Position numbers and translations under genes: made by a program. From Paenibacillus sp. FSL A5-0031 (GTDB taxonomy: Bacteria; Bacillota; Bacilli; Paenibacillales; Paenibacillaceae), in assembly GCF_001956295.1 (NCBI RefSeq), contig NZ_MRTD01000025.1:36691-100690 (forward strand): 64,000 nt of DNA. Direction: 5' to 3'. Positions 62,578 to 64,000 of this stretch are shown piece by piece (position 1 is the stretch's first letter; each line of letters begins with the position of its first letter). Under the pieces are notes generated by a model. It ran no database searches. It was not told where the DNA came from and saw only the letters and a list, made by a program, of their open reading frames with translations.

Positions 62578-63617
62578 ATGAATTCTATTCCACCTTCTAT
62601 CAGCGAAGAAATGCATTTACTAGCCCAACAGCTTCAACAACATTTTTCTCCTACCCAACTTGAGGATCTCGCAATAAAAGCTGGATTCGTCCAACGAAAA
62701 AGCAAATATACCGCGCAGGATTTGGTTTCCTTATGTGTCTTTTTAAATAATCATGTATCGATGAGACTCCCCTCGCACGATTATGTAGCCAACTTGATGC
62801 CTCCAATCATCTTTCGATGAGTGCAGAAGGATTGAACCAGGGGTTCAATCCTTCTGCAGTTGCCTTCCTTCAATCCCTTTTTTCAACGCTTCTCCAAGAA
62901 AAAATCTCGACTTCCTTGTCGCTGCCTTGTGAATGTAACTCCTATTTTCATCGAATCCGTTTCTGGATTCGACTGTTTTTCAACTTCCAGATCCCTATGC
63001 CGACCGTTACCAGGGTGCCGGAGGAAGTTCTCATACGGCTGGTATGAAAATTCAGCTCGAATACGAGCTAAAAACCGGAGAATTCTTACAAGTGGATGTT
63101 AGCCCCGGAAAAAACAACGACGGTTTATATGGTTCAAAACGAGCGAAAACGGTGGAAATGAACGATCTTTGTATTCGTGATTTGGGCTACTTTAGTTTAG
63201 AAGACTTTGAAGAAATAGAGCAGCGTGGAGCTTTTTATGTTTCGTAATAAAGAAGTTGAACAATTCAAAGATAGCAAGGTAAAAAAGCAATCGTTGTACA
63301 AAGAAATCGATTTGGAAGCTATTATGAATCGTCTTCAATCCGGAGAAATGGTAGAACTTCCCGAAGTGTATCTGGGTCTCTATAAAAAATTTTGCACGCG
63401 GCTTTTCATTTGCAAACTTACAGAAGAACAGACACAAAAGCGGCTCCTGATGCGTGCTAAACAGGAGAAAAAGAAAAACATAACCTATAAAGAACGAACA
63501 AAGCGTTTAAGTGACAAAAACTCGATTAACTGCTTAGTCGTTCGACCAAGGCGATCTAATTTCCAGTTTGCTAACGTATCCCCGGAACGCAAGAACTCCA
63601 AGCAGCGAGCTAACTAA
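62578..63617 (+). pseudogene. IS4-family transposase (IS5377/IS4Bsu1-like), broken
   Basis: Four overlapping frames give parts of one transposase: MNSIPPSISEEMHLLAQQLQ and LAIKAGFVQRKSKYTAQDLV (N-terminus), SAEGLNQGFNPSAVAFLQSL, then MKIQLEYELKTGEFLQVDVS with RDLGYFSLEDFEEIEQRGAF, and TERTKRLSD-like YKERTKRLSDKNSINCLVV. At least three frame changes occur, and the C-terminal YREK-type end is missing after 63617. No functional transposase can be made. Confidence 0.82.
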
Positions 63618-63749
63618 GCTCGATCACTTTTCTTCCCGGAGATCTTTTCCTCGATAATGAGTTCGCATCCTGATGTCTTTAAAGAAACAATTTGTAAATT
63701 CATGGATTGATCGGCAGTCAAAACACGTGCATACCTAATTTCAGCCATT
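63615..63749 (-). pseudogene. Serine resolvase N-terminal fragment with altered active site
   Basis: 44 codons from ATG 63749 (GAGAGG upstream): MAEIRYARVLTADQSMNLQI then GCELIIEEKISGKKSDR. This is the start of a Tn3-type resolvase, but the catalytic Ser of the YARVST motif is Leu (RVLT). The frame is cut after SDR at the edge of the IS4 remnant. Its missing end may be the fragment at 59467-59661. Confidence 0.75.
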
Positions 63750-63837
63750 ATAACCTCTCTTTTTGTCTATTAATTAAACCATGCTTTTTGATACACTAAA
63801 AAAAGACACTATAAAGCGTTTCAAAAACTGTATATTT

Positions 63838-63856
63838 GATTTTTGGTACGTTTCAT
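63838..63856 (-). repeat. Copy of the start of the secreted-protein gene
   Basis: ATGAAACGTACCAAAAATC on the minus strand is identical to the first 19 bases of the gene at 62047, but the frame stops after 11 codons. Confidence 0.5.
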
Positions 63857-63930
63857 TTTCTTATCACACATTTTGATACGGTATAATCATCGAGATCTTG
63901 ATTAGTAATTGGTCTTTACATACCCTCTCC

Positions 63931-64000
63931 TTAGTTAATTTCAAAGTTTTGATCAACTTTATCCAGTAGCCCGTCGTTTCTTAATTCCTCTTCAGCTCTA
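63931..64000 (-). CDS. C-terminal end of an unknown gene entering from the right edge
   Basis: 22 codons, ending RAEEELRNDGLLDKVDQNFE with IN before the TAA at 63931. The sequence is helical and charged. Too short to name. Confidence 0.5.
   Translation of the reverse strand, partial: RAEEELRNDGLLDKVDQNFEIN

Noticed and set aside
59467..63749. Resolvase as the recombinase for the cotJC junctions
   Set aside because: It is broken, lacks the catalytic Ser and belongs to the small Tn3/Hin type, not the kind that integrates elements into genes.

Overview
The window is low-GC DNA from a spore-forming member of the Bacillota, most likely Bacillales (Bacillus/Paenibacillus type). The reasons are two fragments of the spore-coat gene cotJC, a QoxABCD quinol oxidase, CtaG, BdbCD and ECF sigma proteins that resemble the Bacillus subtilis versions, strong GGAGG ribosome binding sites with many TTG/GTG starts, and a ydaO-type c-di-AMP riboswitch. 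No rRNA, tRNA, replication gene or CRISPR array was seen, and species cannot be fixed from this window. Layout: (1) 1-1.0 kb, edge of a CynX-type MFS transporter and an XRE-cupin regulator. (2) 1.2-1.6 kb, a cotJC 3' half cut at a fixed codon. (3) 2.7-6.4 kb, ABC exporter, MATE transporter and a CsoR-type copper sensor with a palindromic operator. (4) 6.4-18.4 kb, a cell-envelope block: glutamate racemase, ATP-grasp ligase, C39-type peptidase, AsnB amidotransferase, two-component system, a lone inactive-looking AsnB N-domain, LCP protein, VanX-like lipoprotein and TraX-like membrane protein. (5) 18.8-22.7 kb, transposase and methyltransferase wreckage. (6) 22.7-34.8 kb, a second cotJC 3' half followed by a defence and mobile island: Gabija (GajA/GajB), a PIN-domain protein, Mrr-like nuclease, a small colicin-E3-type RNase, a sigma-like protein, DUF1643, IS66 remnant, GIY-YIG protein, a DNA methyltransferase and a YolD-like protein. 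(7) 35.4-59.1 kb, a broken MFS gene and then a respiratory, redox and metal block: CtaG, thioredoxin-like protein, riboswitch-controlled NlpC/P60 hydrolase, BlaI/M56 pair, qoxABCD, bdbCD, response regulator, M23 peptidase, ArsR regulator, CopC/CopD, a second CopD, an FAD oxidoreductase, a CadA-type P-ATPase and MntH. (8) 59.4-64 kb, a resolvase gene in two distant pieces enclosing an ECF sigma/anti-sigma pair, a secreted protein and IS4-type wreckage. How the genes work together: the region 7 genes are tied by one recurring 20-bp SmtB/ArsR-like operator near five transcription units (qox, bdbDC, M23 peptidase, the copC/copD divergent region and cadA), with the likely regulator encoded at 49.1-49.5 kb. 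This suggests a metal-responsive regulon that joins efflux to terminal oxidase, disulfide formation and wall turnover. The most unusual feature is the pair of cotJC 3' halves at 1.2 and 22.7 kb. They differ at about 14% of bases but at only four amino acids. Both end at the same codon in a 33-bp block that is identical between copies, followed by the tail of the same unknown gene. I read these as displaced target halves left by mobile modules that repeatedly integrated into cotJC, one of which carries Gabija at its edge; this is inference, and the intact 5' half is not in the window.
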